Below are positions 7,161-14,089 of a stretch of 16,958 nt of DNA, piece by piece. The notes beneath the pieces are model-generated. The model had not been told where the DNA came from. It worked only from the letters and a program-made list of their open reading frames with translations, and did not search any database. The DNA comes from Solirubrobacterales bacterium (GTDB lineage Bacteria > Actinomycetota > Thermoleophilia > Solirubrobacterales > Solirubrobacteraceae): the NCBI GenBank assembly GCA_013696535.1, contig JACCYI010000249.1, positions 1 to 16,958 of the forward strand, given 5' to 3'. The stretch's first letter is position 1, and the number at the start of each line of letters is the position of its first letter. The position numbers and the translations under genes are program-made.

Positions 7161-7190
7161 GGCCGCGCCACGGTATAGCCTCGAGAGCGC
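7161..7190. promoter_or_regulatory. Putative bidirectional promoter between upp and the CYTH gene
   Basis: The whole space between the two divergent start codons is 30 bases. TATA at 7174-7177 lies exactly in the middle, with 13 bases to each start. Plus strand reads TATAGC, minus strand TATACC, so both can serve as a -10 hexamer ending 11 bases before an ATG. There is no Shine-Dalgarno site on either side. One element probably directs both transcripts, each with a leader of only a few bases or none. Confidence 0.5.
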
Positions 7191-7721
7191 ATGGAGGCGT
7201 CCCGCCGCAACGTCGAGCTCAAGGCGGTCGATCCGCAGCCCGCGCGCACGCTCGGCCTGGCGCTCGGTCTCGGCGCGAGCGATCAGGGGCTGCTCCTGCA
7301 ACGCGACACCTACTTCGCCGCTGCGCGCGGCCGGCTCAAGCTCCGCGAGGAGGAGCCCGGCGGGGCGCACCTCGTCGCGTACGTGCGTCCCGACGACGAT
7401 CGGGAGGTGAGGGTCTCCGAGTACCGGCTCGCCCCCGTCGCCGAGCCGCGTCCGCTGCGTGACGCTCTGGAGGCGGCGCTCGGAGTGCGCGTGGTGGTGG
7501 AGAAGCGTCGTCGCCTGCTCCTGTGGCAGGCGGTGCGCATCCACCTCGACGAGGTCGACGGACTCGGAACCTTCCTCGAGCTCGAGGCGGTGGCTCCTGC
7601 GGACTCAAACCTCGACCCTGAGAGGGCGCGGGTCGCCCGGTTGCGAGAAGTCCTGGAGATCTCAGACGATCGCCTGCGTGAAGGGTCCTACGCCGACGCG
7701 CTGTCGGGAGCGCGCGAGTGA
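7191..7721 (+). CDS. CYTH-domain protein (class IV adenylate cyclase / triphosphate tunnel enzyme family)
   Basis: A 176-residue single CYTH domain, the eight-stranded triphosphate tunnel fold. NVELKA (7-12) is the N-terminal metal-binding motif; the first Glu of the classical ExExK is replaced by Asn, as in many CyaB-like members. RDTYFAAARGRLKLREEE is the highly typical second and third strand region. VEKRRRLLLW and RIHLDEVDGLGTFLELEAV provide the later basic and acidic strands that line the tunnel. Known members make cAMP from ATP or hydrolyse thiamine triphosphate or inorganic triphosphate; which applies here cannot be read. It is the first gene of the nucleoside salvage block, and its stop overlaps the pnp GTG start (GTGA, 7718-7721). 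That implies translational coupling and perhaps a nucleotide-related role. Confidence 0.88.
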   Translation: MEASRRNVELKAVDPQPARTLGLALGLGASDQGLLLQRDTYFAAARGRLKLREEEPGGAHLVAYVRPDDDREVRVSEYRLAPVAEPRPLRDALEAALGVRVVVEKRRRLLLWQAVRIHLDEVDGLGTFLELEAVAPADSNLDPERARVARLREVLEISDDRLREGSYADALSGARE

Positions 7722-8533
7722 CGGAGCACGCCCACGCAGCCGCGGCGCTCGTCACGGGACGCGCGGCCGGGTTCACGCCCGAATTCGGTCTTGTGCTCGG
7801 TTCGGGTCTCGCGCCGGTGGCCGCCGCAATCGAGAACGCGGTCCGCATCCCGTACGCGGAGCTCCCGGGCTTCGGGACCGCCACCGTCGCCGGACATGCC
7901 TCGGAGCTCCTGCTGGGCAGGCTCGGCGGGCATGCCGTCGCCTGTCTCAGCGGGCGCTCGCACGTCTACGAGGGTGCGAGCCGGGACGCGATCGCCACCC
8001 CGATACGCACGCTGGCGCTCCTCGGGGTCCGGACCGTGCTGCTGACCAACGCGAGCGGCTCGCTGCGGCCCGAGGTCGGTCCCGGCAGCCTGGTTGCGCT
8101 CACCGATCACATCAACCTCCTGGGGCTCAATCCGCTCACGGGGCCGAACGACGAGCGCTTCGGCCCCCGTTTTCCGGCGCTCGGCGAGGCCTATGACCGC
8201 AAGTTGCGCGCCGGGCTGCACGCCGCGGCCACCGCGGTCGGCACGCCACTGCACGAGGGGGTGTACCTCGCGACGCCCGGGCCGAGCTTCGAGACCCCGG
8301 CTGAGATCCGCGCGTTCCGCACCCTGGGTGCCGACCTGGTCGGAATGTCGACGGTGCCGGAGGTCATCGTGGCCCGCCACGCCGGGCTCCGGGTGGCGGC
8401 GGTGTCCGTCGTCACCAATCTCGCCGAGGGCCTCGCTCATGATCCGATCAGCCACGAGCAGACCTTGAAGGCCGGCGAGCGGGGAGCCGCCGCGCTCGGG
8501 CCGCTGATCGAACGGTGGCTGCGCGATGGCTGA
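7718..8533 (+). CDS. Purine nucleoside phosphorylase (trimeric, PNP-I type)
   Basis: PNP cleaves inosine, guanosine and their deoxy forms with phosphate, giving the base and (deoxy)ribose 1-phosphate. Conserved landmarks in the 271-residue protein are LVLGSG (25-30, phosphate loop), GRSHVYEG (79-86, phosphate and sugar contacts), TNASGSL (110-116) and LTDHINLLGLNPLTGPND (128-145). GVYLATPGPSFETPAE (181-196), VGMSTVPE (208-215) and VTN (232-234, base-recognising Asn) follow. The usual Phe of GRFHxYEG is Ser here. The order of motifs is that of the low-molecular-mass trimeric class, not hexameric DeoD. The start is GTG, overlapping the CYTH stop, and the end overlaps deoC by eight bases. 5'-methylthioadenosine phosphorylase is related but less likely given the Asn and the operon. 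Confidence 0.93.
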   Translation: MTEHAHAAAALVTGRAAGFTPEFGLVLGSGLAPVAAAIENAVRIPYAELPGFGTATVAGHASELLLGRLGGHAVACLSGRSHVYEGASRDAIATPIRTLALLGVRTVLLTNASGSLRPEVGPGSLVALTDHINLLGLNPLTGPNDERFGPRFPALGEAYDRKLRAGLHAAATAVGTPLHEGVYLATPGPSFETPAEIRAFRTLGADLVGMSTVPEVIVARHAGLRVAAVSVVTNLAEGLAHDPISHEQTLKAGERGAAALGPLIERWLRDG

Positions 8534-9236
8534 CCCCGCCCGCCGGGCGATCGCCCTCGTCGACCTGACCAGCCTCACGGGGGAGGAGGACGACGCCGCC
8601 CTCGACGCCCTCTGCGCCAAGGCGCTCACGCCCGCCGGCCCGGTGGCCGCGGTCTGCGTCTATGGCGCCAAGGTGGCACGGGTTCGGTCACAGCTTGCCC
8701 CGGGGACGATCCGGGTCGCCGCGGTGACGAACTTCCCCGAAGGCGACAACGACCCGGAGCGGGCGCGCACGGAGTCCGCCGCCGCCGTTGAAGCCGGGGC
8801 GGACGAGATCGACGTCGTCCTGCCCTGGCGGGCGTGGCTGGACGGCGAGCATGCCGCGGCGCTCATGGTGATCGAGGCGGCGCGGTCCGAGGCGCCCGTG
8901 CTCAAGGTGATCCTCGAGACGGGCGCGCTCGGCGATCCGGCCGTGATCGCGGCCGCCTCCCGAGCTGCGCTCCAGGCCGGCGCGGATTTCGTCAAGACCT
9001 CGACGGGCAAGCGCTCGCCCGGCGCCACGACCGAAGCGGCGCTGCCCATGCTCGAGGCGATCCGCGACCATGGCGCGGGCGGCTTCAAGGTCTCGGGCGG
9101 CGTGCGCACGACGCTTCAGGCCGCCGAATACCTCGCCATCGCCGATGGACTTCTCGGCCCCACCTGGGCCACCCCCGAGACGTTCCGGATCGGCGCCTCG
9201 ACGTTGCTCGACGACCTGCTCGAATCGCTCGCGTGA
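8526..9236 (+). CDS. deoC: Deoxyribose-phosphate aldolase
   Basis: DeoC splits 2-deoxyribose 5-phosphate into acetaldehyde and glyceraldehyde 3-phosphate through a Schiff base. The 236-residue TIM barrel has all key residues: DEIDVVLP with D96, LKVILETG with K127, and FVKTSTGK with the Schiff-base Lys K157. GFKVSGGVRT carries K188, and GASTLLDDLL closes the barrel. AVCVY and VTNFPEG are further family signatures. The ATG at 8526 lies inside the pnp end, and the TGA overlaps the GTG of the next gene, so the gene is embedded in a coupled chain. It would catabolise the deoxyribose released by PNP, but that needs phosphopentomutase, which is absent from this window. Confidence 0.97.
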   Translation: MADPARRAIALVDLTSLTGEEDDAALDALCAKALTPAGPVAAVCVYGAKVARVRSQLAPGTIRVAAVTNFPEGDNDPERARTESAAAVEAGADEIDVVLPWRAWLDGEHAAALMVIEAARSEAPVLKVILETGALGDPAVIAAASRAALQAGADFVKTSTGKRSPGATTEAALPMLEAIRDHGAGGFKVSGGVRTTLQAAEYLAIADGLLGPTWATPETFRIGASTLLDDLLESLA

Positions 9237-10222
9237 TCGCGCAGGCTGAGCTCCACGTCCATCTCGAAGGCACCGCGCCGCCTGAGCTGATGAGCCGGAT
9301 CGCCGCCCGCAACAGCCTGGCGCTCCCGCTTGGACTCGTCAGCGACGACGGCAGCTACCACTGGCGAGACTTCCTGCACTTCCTCCAGGCCTACGACGCC
9401 GCCGCGAGCCTCCTCCGCACCCCGGAGGACTTCCGCGACGTGGTCTTCGAGTATCTCGTGGGCTGTGCGCGCGAGGGCGCGATCTACGTCGAGCTGATCG
9501 CATCACCTGACCACGCTGCGGCGGCCGGCGTCTCCGATGCCGACCACGTCGCCGCGCTCGCCCAGGGCATCGACGACGCACGGGCCGCTTCAGGCATCGA
9601 GGCGCGGATCCTCATGTCCTGCGTGCGCAACTTCGGTCCGGAGGCCGCGGTGGCAGTCGCCGAACGCACCGTCGCTCATCCCCATCCGTACGTCACGGGC
9701 TTCAACATGGGAGGCGACGAGGCCGGCTTCCCGCCGGGTCACTTCGCGCCGGCTTTCGCAATCGTCGCCGAGGCGGGGCTCGGCTTGAGCTGCCACGCCG
9801 GGGAGTGGGCCGGCCCGGAAAGCGTCCGCGGGGCCCTCGCGCTCGGTGTCACCCGGCTGAGCCACGGCGTCCGCGCGGTCGAGGACCCGGCGCTCGTGGC
9901 CGAGCTAGCCGAGCGGGGCATCGTGCTCGAATGCTGCCCGACGTCGAACGTGGTCCTGGGCGTCTACCCCGACTACGCGAGCCATCCGTTCCTGGCATTG
10001 CACGAGGCCGGCGTGCGCTTGACGCTGGGCTCGGATGACCCGCCCTACTTCGGCGCCTCGCTGGCCGGTGAGTATGCGGTCGCGGCCACCGCGTTCGGGC
10101 TCGACGACGACGAGCTTCGCGGACTGACCCGCACGGCAATCGGAGCGGCCTTCGTTCCGGAGGACCTAAGATCCAGCCTGCTGGCCGCCGTCGAGGAGGA
10201 CGACGATCGCATCAAGCTCTAG
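9233..10222 (+). CDS. add: Adenosine deaminase (COG1816 family)
   Basis: This zinc amidohydrolase of 329 residues hydrolyses adenosine or deoxyadenosine to inosine and ammonia. Zinc and catalytic residues are visible: H8 and H10 in AELHVHLEGT, H188 and E191 in CHAGEW, H211 in SHGVRA, and D268-D269 in GSDDP. MGGDEAGFP and AGPESV are close to true adenosine deaminases. HLEGT and SDDPPYFG look more like the adenine deaminase branch, so base versus nucleoside use is not fully settled. The salvage operon favours adenosine. The frame is open upstream to 8834, but that part is antiparallel-frame shadow within deoC; GTG at 9233, overlapping the deoC stop, places HVH at the normal position. The product inosine is a substrate for PNP encoded two genes upstream. 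Confidence 0.92.
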   Translation: MIAQAELHVHLEGTAPPELMSRIAARNSLALPLGLVSDDGSYHWRDFLHFLQAYDAAASLLRTPEDFRDVVFEYLVGCAREGAIYVELIASPDHAAAAGVSDADHVAALAQGIDDARAASGIEARILMSCVRNFGPEAAVAVAERTVAHPHPYVTGFNMGGDEAGFPPGHFAPAFAIVAEAGLGLSCHAGEWAGPESVRGALALGVTRLSHGVRAVEDPALVAELAERGIVLECCPTSNVVLGVYPDYASHPFLALHEAGVRLTLGSDDPPYFGASLAGEYAVAATAFGLDDDELRGLTRTAIGAAFVPEDLRSSLLAAVEEDDDRIKL

Positions 10223-10288
10223 ATTGGCTCCGCCGAGCGCCTGGGTCGCGCCCGGTCACCAAGAACCGCGAACTCGAGGGGATCATTC
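10220..10288 (+). promoter_or_regulatory. Gap before the BMP gene: possible internal promoter (repeat copy B) and ribosome site
   Basis: This is the largest gap within the salvage block (66 bases). It begins with TAGATTGGCTCCGCCGA (10220-10236), a 16-of-17 match to the element before the VOC gene, again overlapping the upstream TAG stop. TTGGCT (10224-10229) could be a -10 hexamer, giving a leader of about 50 bases. GAGGGG (10276-10281), seven bases before the GTG at 10289, is a good Shine-Dalgarno site. Extra promoter activity here would raise binding-protein output; this is inferred. No terminator hairpin is evident. Confidence 0.4.
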
Positions 10289-11332
10289 GTGAAGCGATAT
10301 CTGACGCGCCTGCCGGCGATGGCGGCGGCCGTCTGCAGCGTGGCCACGCTGGCGGCGTGCGGAACTGACGACGCGGGGACGAGCTCGACTTCTAAGCCCG
10401 CCGAGGCAAAGAAGAAGCTCAAGGTCGCCATGGTCACGGACATCGGCGGCCTGAACGATCGCTCGTTCAACGCACTGGCCTACAAGGGCCTCAAGGACGC
10501 GAAGTCACAGCTCGGCGTCGACATCCGCGCGGTGACCTCCAAGTCCAACGCCGACTACGTCCCGAATCTCTCGAGCCTCGCACGGCAGAAGTACGACGTC
10601 GTCTTCGCCGTCGGGTTCCTGATGGCCGAAGCCACCGACAAGGTGGCCAAGTCCTTCCCCGATACCAAGTTCGCGATCATCGACTTCTCGGCGGCAGGTC
10701 TCAAGAGCAAGCCCAAGAACGTCCAGGGTCTCCTCTTCAAGGAGAACGAGGCGGGCTATCTCGCGGGCTATATGGCCGGGCTCTACGTCAAGGACAAGGG
10801 CGGCGAGCAGGTCATCTCGACGGTCGGCGGGCAGAAGATCCCGCCGGTCGACGGCTACATCGCCGGCTATCAGGCGGGAGCGAAGGCGGCCAACCCTGCA
10901 ATCAAGACGCTCAACGGTTACTCGCAGGACTTCGTCGATCAGGCGAAGTGCAAGGAACTCGCCCTCAACCAGATCGGGGAGGGCTCGCAGGTCGTCTTCC
11001 AGGTGGCGGGTCAGTGCGGCCTCGGGGCCGTGGACGCCGCCAAGGAGAAGAGCGTGCTGGCCATCGGGGTGGACTCCGACCAAGGCTACCTCGGCAAGCA
11101 GATGCTGACGTCGGCGCTCAAGCGCATCGACAAGGCCGTGCTCTCCACCGTCACGGAAGTCCAGGGAGATGCCTACAAGGGCGGTCAGGACACCCTCTTT
11201 GACGCCAAGACGGACGGCGTCGGCCTCGGAAAGGTCAATGCCGACGGTGAGAAGCTCCTTCCCAAGGTCGAGGAGGTCAAGAAGCAGATCGCCTCGGGCG
11301 AAGTGACCGACATCCCCGCCGAGGTCAAGTAG
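10289..11332 (+). CDS. BMP-family nucleoside-binding lipoprotein of an ABC importer
   Basis: A 347-residue periplasmic-type binding protein of the Bmp/PnrA/TmpC family, which bind purine or other nucleosides. The signal peptide MKRYLTRLPAMAAAVCSVAT is followed by lipobox LAAC (21-24), so C24 would be lipidated and the protein tethered outside the membrane. A Ser/Thr/Lys linker follows. The mature domain starts with LKVAMVTDIGGLNDRSFNALAYKGL, the family signature, and continues with VVFAVGFLMAEA, FKENEAGYLAGYMAGL and VFQVAGQCGLGAVDAAKE. YLGKQMLTSALKRIDKAV, also typical of this family, comes later. Start is GTG with a good ribosome site. Genes for the ATPase and two permeases follow directly. 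The neighbouring salvage enzymes support nucleosides as ligands; the exact range is not visible. Confidence 0.94.
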   Translation: MKRYLTRLPAMAAAVCSVATLAACGTDDAGTSSTSKPAEAKKKLKVAMVTDIGGLNDRSFNALAYKGLKDAKSQLGVDIRAVTSKSNADYVPNLSSLARQKYDVVFAVGFLMAEATDKVAKSFPDTKFAIIDFSAAGLKSKPKNVQGLLFKENEAGYLAGYMAGLYVKDKGGEQVISTVGGQKIPPVDGYIAGYQAGAKAANPAIKTLNGYSQDFVDQAKCKELALNQIGEGSQVVFQVAGQCGLGAVDAAKEKSVLAIGVDSDQGYLGKQMLTSALKRIDKAVLSTVTEVQGDAYKGGQDTLFDAKTDGVGLGKVNADGEKLLPKVEEVKKQIASGEVTDIPAEVK

Positions 11333-11351
11333 CCACCGGCGCACCGGGCTC

Positions 11352-12908
11352 ATGGTGGTCACCGGGGCGATGCCTCTGGCCCTCGAGCTGCGGTCGATGA
11401 CCAAGCGGTTCGGCGCCGTCGTTGCCAATGACGGCGTCGATCTCGACCTTCGCCGGGGCGAGGTCCACGCGCTCCTTGGGGAGAACGGAGCCGGCAAGTC
11501 GACGCTGATGAACGTTCTCTACGGCCTCTACAAGCCCGATGAGGGGACGATCCTGCTCGACGGCGAGCCGGTGGTCATCGACTCGCCGCGCCGGGCGATC
11601 GAGCTCGGCATTGGCATGGTGCATCAGCACTTCATGCTCGTCCCGGTCATGACGGTGGCGGAGAACATCGTCCTGGCCGACGAGCCGCGGCGCGGCGGTC
11701 TGCTCGACCTCAAGGCGGCATCGGCGCGCGTCCGAGAGCTGTCGGAGCGCTTCGGGCTCGCCGTGGACCCGGAGGCGAGGGTCGCCGACATCTCGGTCGG
11801 CCAGCAGCAGCGTGTGGAGATCCTGCGGGCGTTGTATCGCGATGCTCGCGTGCTGGTGCTCGACGAGCCGACGGCGGTGCTCACTGCGCAGGAGACCTCT
11901 GAGCTGTTCCGGATCCTGCGTGCGCTCACTGCGCAGAACACGAGCGTGGTGTTCATCACCCACAAGCTCTCCGAAGTGCTCGCGATCGCCGATCGCGTGA
12001 GCGTGCTGCGGCGCGGGCGCAAGATCGCCACGGTCCAGACGTCGGAGAGCACCGAAGCCAGCCTGGCGCGGTTGATGGTGGGCCGCGACGTGCTCTTCGA
12101 GGTCGAGCGCGAGGTGTCCGCGCCCTATTCCGCCAACGCCACGCCGTTGCTCGAGGTCGAGGATCTGTGGGTGGAGGACGACCGTGGCCTCGAGGCCGTC
12201 CGTGGTGTCTCCTTCGAAGTCCGTCCCGGCGAGATCGTCGGCCTGGCCGGCGTGGACGAGAACGGCCAGCGTGAGCTCGTGGAGTGCCTCACGGGGCTGC
12301 GGACTCTCCGCTCGGGTGTCATCCGGGTGGCGGGTCGCGACGTCACGGGCCTCGGGGTCCGCGGCAAGCTGGGAGCCGGCATCGGGCACATCGCCGAGGA
12401 TCGGCACCGGCGGGGGCTGATCCTCGACTTCACGCTCGCGGAGAACCTCGCCCTGCGCGAATACCGGCGCCGGCCGTTCGCGCGCTTCGGCCTGCTGTGG
12501 CCGGACCGGATGCGCGCCCGGGCCCGTGACCTGCTCGCCGAGTACGACGTCCGCGGCGGCGGATGCGACACCCTGGCGTCCGCGCTGTCGGGCGGCAATC
12601 AACAGAAATGCGTGATCGCCCGGGAGGTCTCCGAGGAGCCGCAGGTCCTCGTCGCCGCCCAGCCGACCCGCGGCTTGGACGTCGGGGCGATCGAGTTCGT
12701 CCACAAGCGCCTTCTCGATCAGCGCAAGGCGGGGCGGGCGGTCCTGCTCGTCTCACTCGAGCTCGACGAGATCCGCACGCTCGCGGATCGGATCCTGGTG
12801 ATCGCGTCAGGCGAGATCGTCGCCGAGCTGGCGCCCGACGCGTCCGATGAGCGCCTAGGACTGGCCATGACGTCGGGCGGGCGCGCGGCGTCCGGAAGCG
12901 GCCGGTGA
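11352..12908 (+). CDS. Nucleoside ABC transporter ATP-binding protein, two fused ATPase domains
   Basis: This 518-residue subunit carries two ABC domains in tandem, as in NupO/YufO and sugar-type importers. Domain 1 is complete: GENGAGKST (43-51, Walker A), Q92 in VHQHFML, SVGQQQRVE (signature, from 148), and VLVLDEPTAVL (Walker B, from 167). Domain 2 is degenerate as usual for this class: GVDENGQRE (300-308) replaces Walker A, LSGGNQQK (412-419) is a good signature, and VAAQPTRGLD (434-443) has Gln where the catalytic Glu is expected. One composite site probably hydrolyses ATP. A start at ATG 11370 is also possible, since the first six residues are poorly supported. The TGA overlaps the GTG of the first permease. 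Confidence 0.94.
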   Translation: MVVTGAMPLALELRSMTKRFGAVVANDGVDLDLRRGEVHALLGENGAGKSTLMNVLYGLYKPDEGTILLDGEPVVIDSPRRAIELGIGMVHQHFMLVPVMTVAENIVLADEPRRGGLLDLKAASARVRELSERFGLAVDPEARVADISVGQQQRVEILRALYRDARVLVLDEPTAVLTAQETSELFRILRALTAQNTSVVFITHKLSEVLAIADRVSVLRRGRKIATVQTSESTEASLARLMVGRDVLFEVEREVSAPYSANATPLLEVEDLWVEDDRGLEAVRGVSFEVRPGEIVGLAGVDENGQRELVECLTGLRTLRSGVIRVAGRDVTGLGVRGKLGAGIGHIAEDRHRRGLILDFTLAENLALREYRRRPFARFGLLWPDRMRARARDLLAEYDVRGGGCDTLASALSGGNQQKCVIAREVSEEPQVLVAAQPTRGLDVGAIEFVHKRLLDQRKAGRAVLLVSLELDEIRTLADRILVIASGEIVAELAPDASDERLGLAMTSGGRAASGSGR

Positions 12909-14089
12909 CGCAGCCCGGCCCGGGCACGGTGACGGTCGCCTCCCGGCTCTCGAGCTACCTCCGCGGCGGCGGGGTGATCGTCCCGCTCGCCACGGTGGCG
13001 ATCGCGCTCTTCGCCGGCGGGCTCGTGGTCACGATCACAGGCGCGAACCCCTTTTCGACCTACAGGGCGATCTTCGACGGCACGGGGTTCAACTGGCTGT
13101 TTCCCTGGATCTCGGCAGATGACCGGATCCTGGCCGCTCAGAACCTGCAGCAGACGCTCATCCTCACCACGCCGCTGATCCTGGTCGGGCTCGCCGTGGC
13201 CTACGCGTTCCGAGCCGGGATGTTCAACATCGGCGGCCAGGGCCAGTACCTGGTCGGGAGTTTCGCCGCGGTCTGGGCCGGCTCGTCCTTCGACGGCCTG
13301 CCGGCTGTCCTGCACGTGGTGCTGGCCATGGCGCTCGCCGCCATGGCGGGAGGTCTGTGGGCAGGCATCGCGGGCGCCCTCAAGGCGCGCCTGGGCGTGA
13401 ACGAGGTCATCTCCACCATCATGCTCAACTACACCGCGATCTGGATCGGGGTGTACCTGTTCCAACTCGGCGGCCCCCTGCACTCCGACACGCAGGCGAG
13501 CGTGCCCATCTCCGATGAGATCCTCGGCTCGGCGCGGCTGCCCGTGTTCTGGGGGGATGCCGAGCTGCAGGGCCTGCACGTCGGGCTCTTCGTCGCGCTC
13601 TTTGTGCTCGGGCTCTTCTGGGTGCTGCTCAACCGCAGCGTTGCCGGCTACGAGGTGCGGGCGGTGGGCTTCAACCCCGACGTCGCGGAATACGCGGGCA
13701 TCGATTCCGGGCGCACGTACACCCGCGTGATGCTGATCTGCGGCCTGTTCGCAGGCCTCGCCGGGTCGCTTGACGTCCTCGGCTGGCAGTTCACCGTGGC
13801 CACGAACGACATCCCCGCCTCGGGGGTCGGCTTCCTGGGGATCGCCGTCGCGCTGCTCGGTCGCAACACCACCACGGGCATTCTGTTCAGCGCCCTGTTC
13901 TTCGGTGGGCTCGTCAACGGCACGTCGGTGCGCAATCTCGATCCTGCGATCTTCGACCCCGAGCTGGCTCAGAACCTGACGACGATCATCCAGGGACTTG
14001 TAGTTCTGCTCGTGAGCGCACCGGTCATCGTGACCGCCTTGTTCGGCGGCGCACGCAAGCTCCGGTTGGCCCGGAAGCGGACCGCGTGA
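12905..14089 (+). CDS. Nucleoside ABC transporter permease 1 (BPD_transp_2 family)
   Basis: A 394-residue integral membrane protein with about nine or ten hydrophobic segments. LILVGLAVAYAFRAGMFNIGGQGQY is the hallmark stretch of branched-chain/nucleoside-type permeases (RxGxFNIGxxGQ), split here by the helix boundary. GVNEVISTIMLNYTAIW is the coupling-helix region that meets the ATPase, and YEVRAVGFNPDVAEYAGI is the conserved later loop. The first 20 residues are cytoplasmic. GTG at 12905 overlaps the ATPase stop and the end overlaps the second permease start in the same GTGA manner. It corresponds to the NupP-type subunit; the two permeases should pair as a heterodimer. Confidence 0.93.
   Translation: MTQPGPGTVTVASRLSSYLRGGGVIVPLATVAIALFAGGLVVTITGANPFSTYRAIFDGTGFNWLFPWISADDRILAAQNLQQTLILTTPLILVGLAVAYAFRAGMFNIGGQGQYLVGSFAAVWAGSSFDGLPAVLHVVLAMALAAMAGGLWAGIAGALKARLGVNEVISTIMLNYTAIWIGVYLFQLGGPLHSDTQASVPISDEILGSARLPVFWGDAELQGLHVGLFVALFVLGLFWVLLNRSVAGYEVRAVGFNPDVAEYAGIDSGRTYTRVMLICGLFAGLAGSLDVLGWQFTVATNDIPASGVGFLGIAVALLGRNTTTGILFSALFFGGLVNGTSVRNLDPAIFDPELAQNLTTIIQGLVVLLVSAPVIVTALFGGARKLRLARKRTA

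Noticed and set aside
6267..7178. A 303-codon plus-strand frame across the VOC and upp genes.
   Set aside because: It is antisense to upp and out of frame with the VOC gene; both of those show full family motifs.
11325..12704. A 459-codon minus-strand open frame opposite the ABC ATPase gene.
   Set aside because: Shadow frame produced by high GC at third positions; no domain, low-complexity composition, and the plus strand encodes a clear ABC protein.
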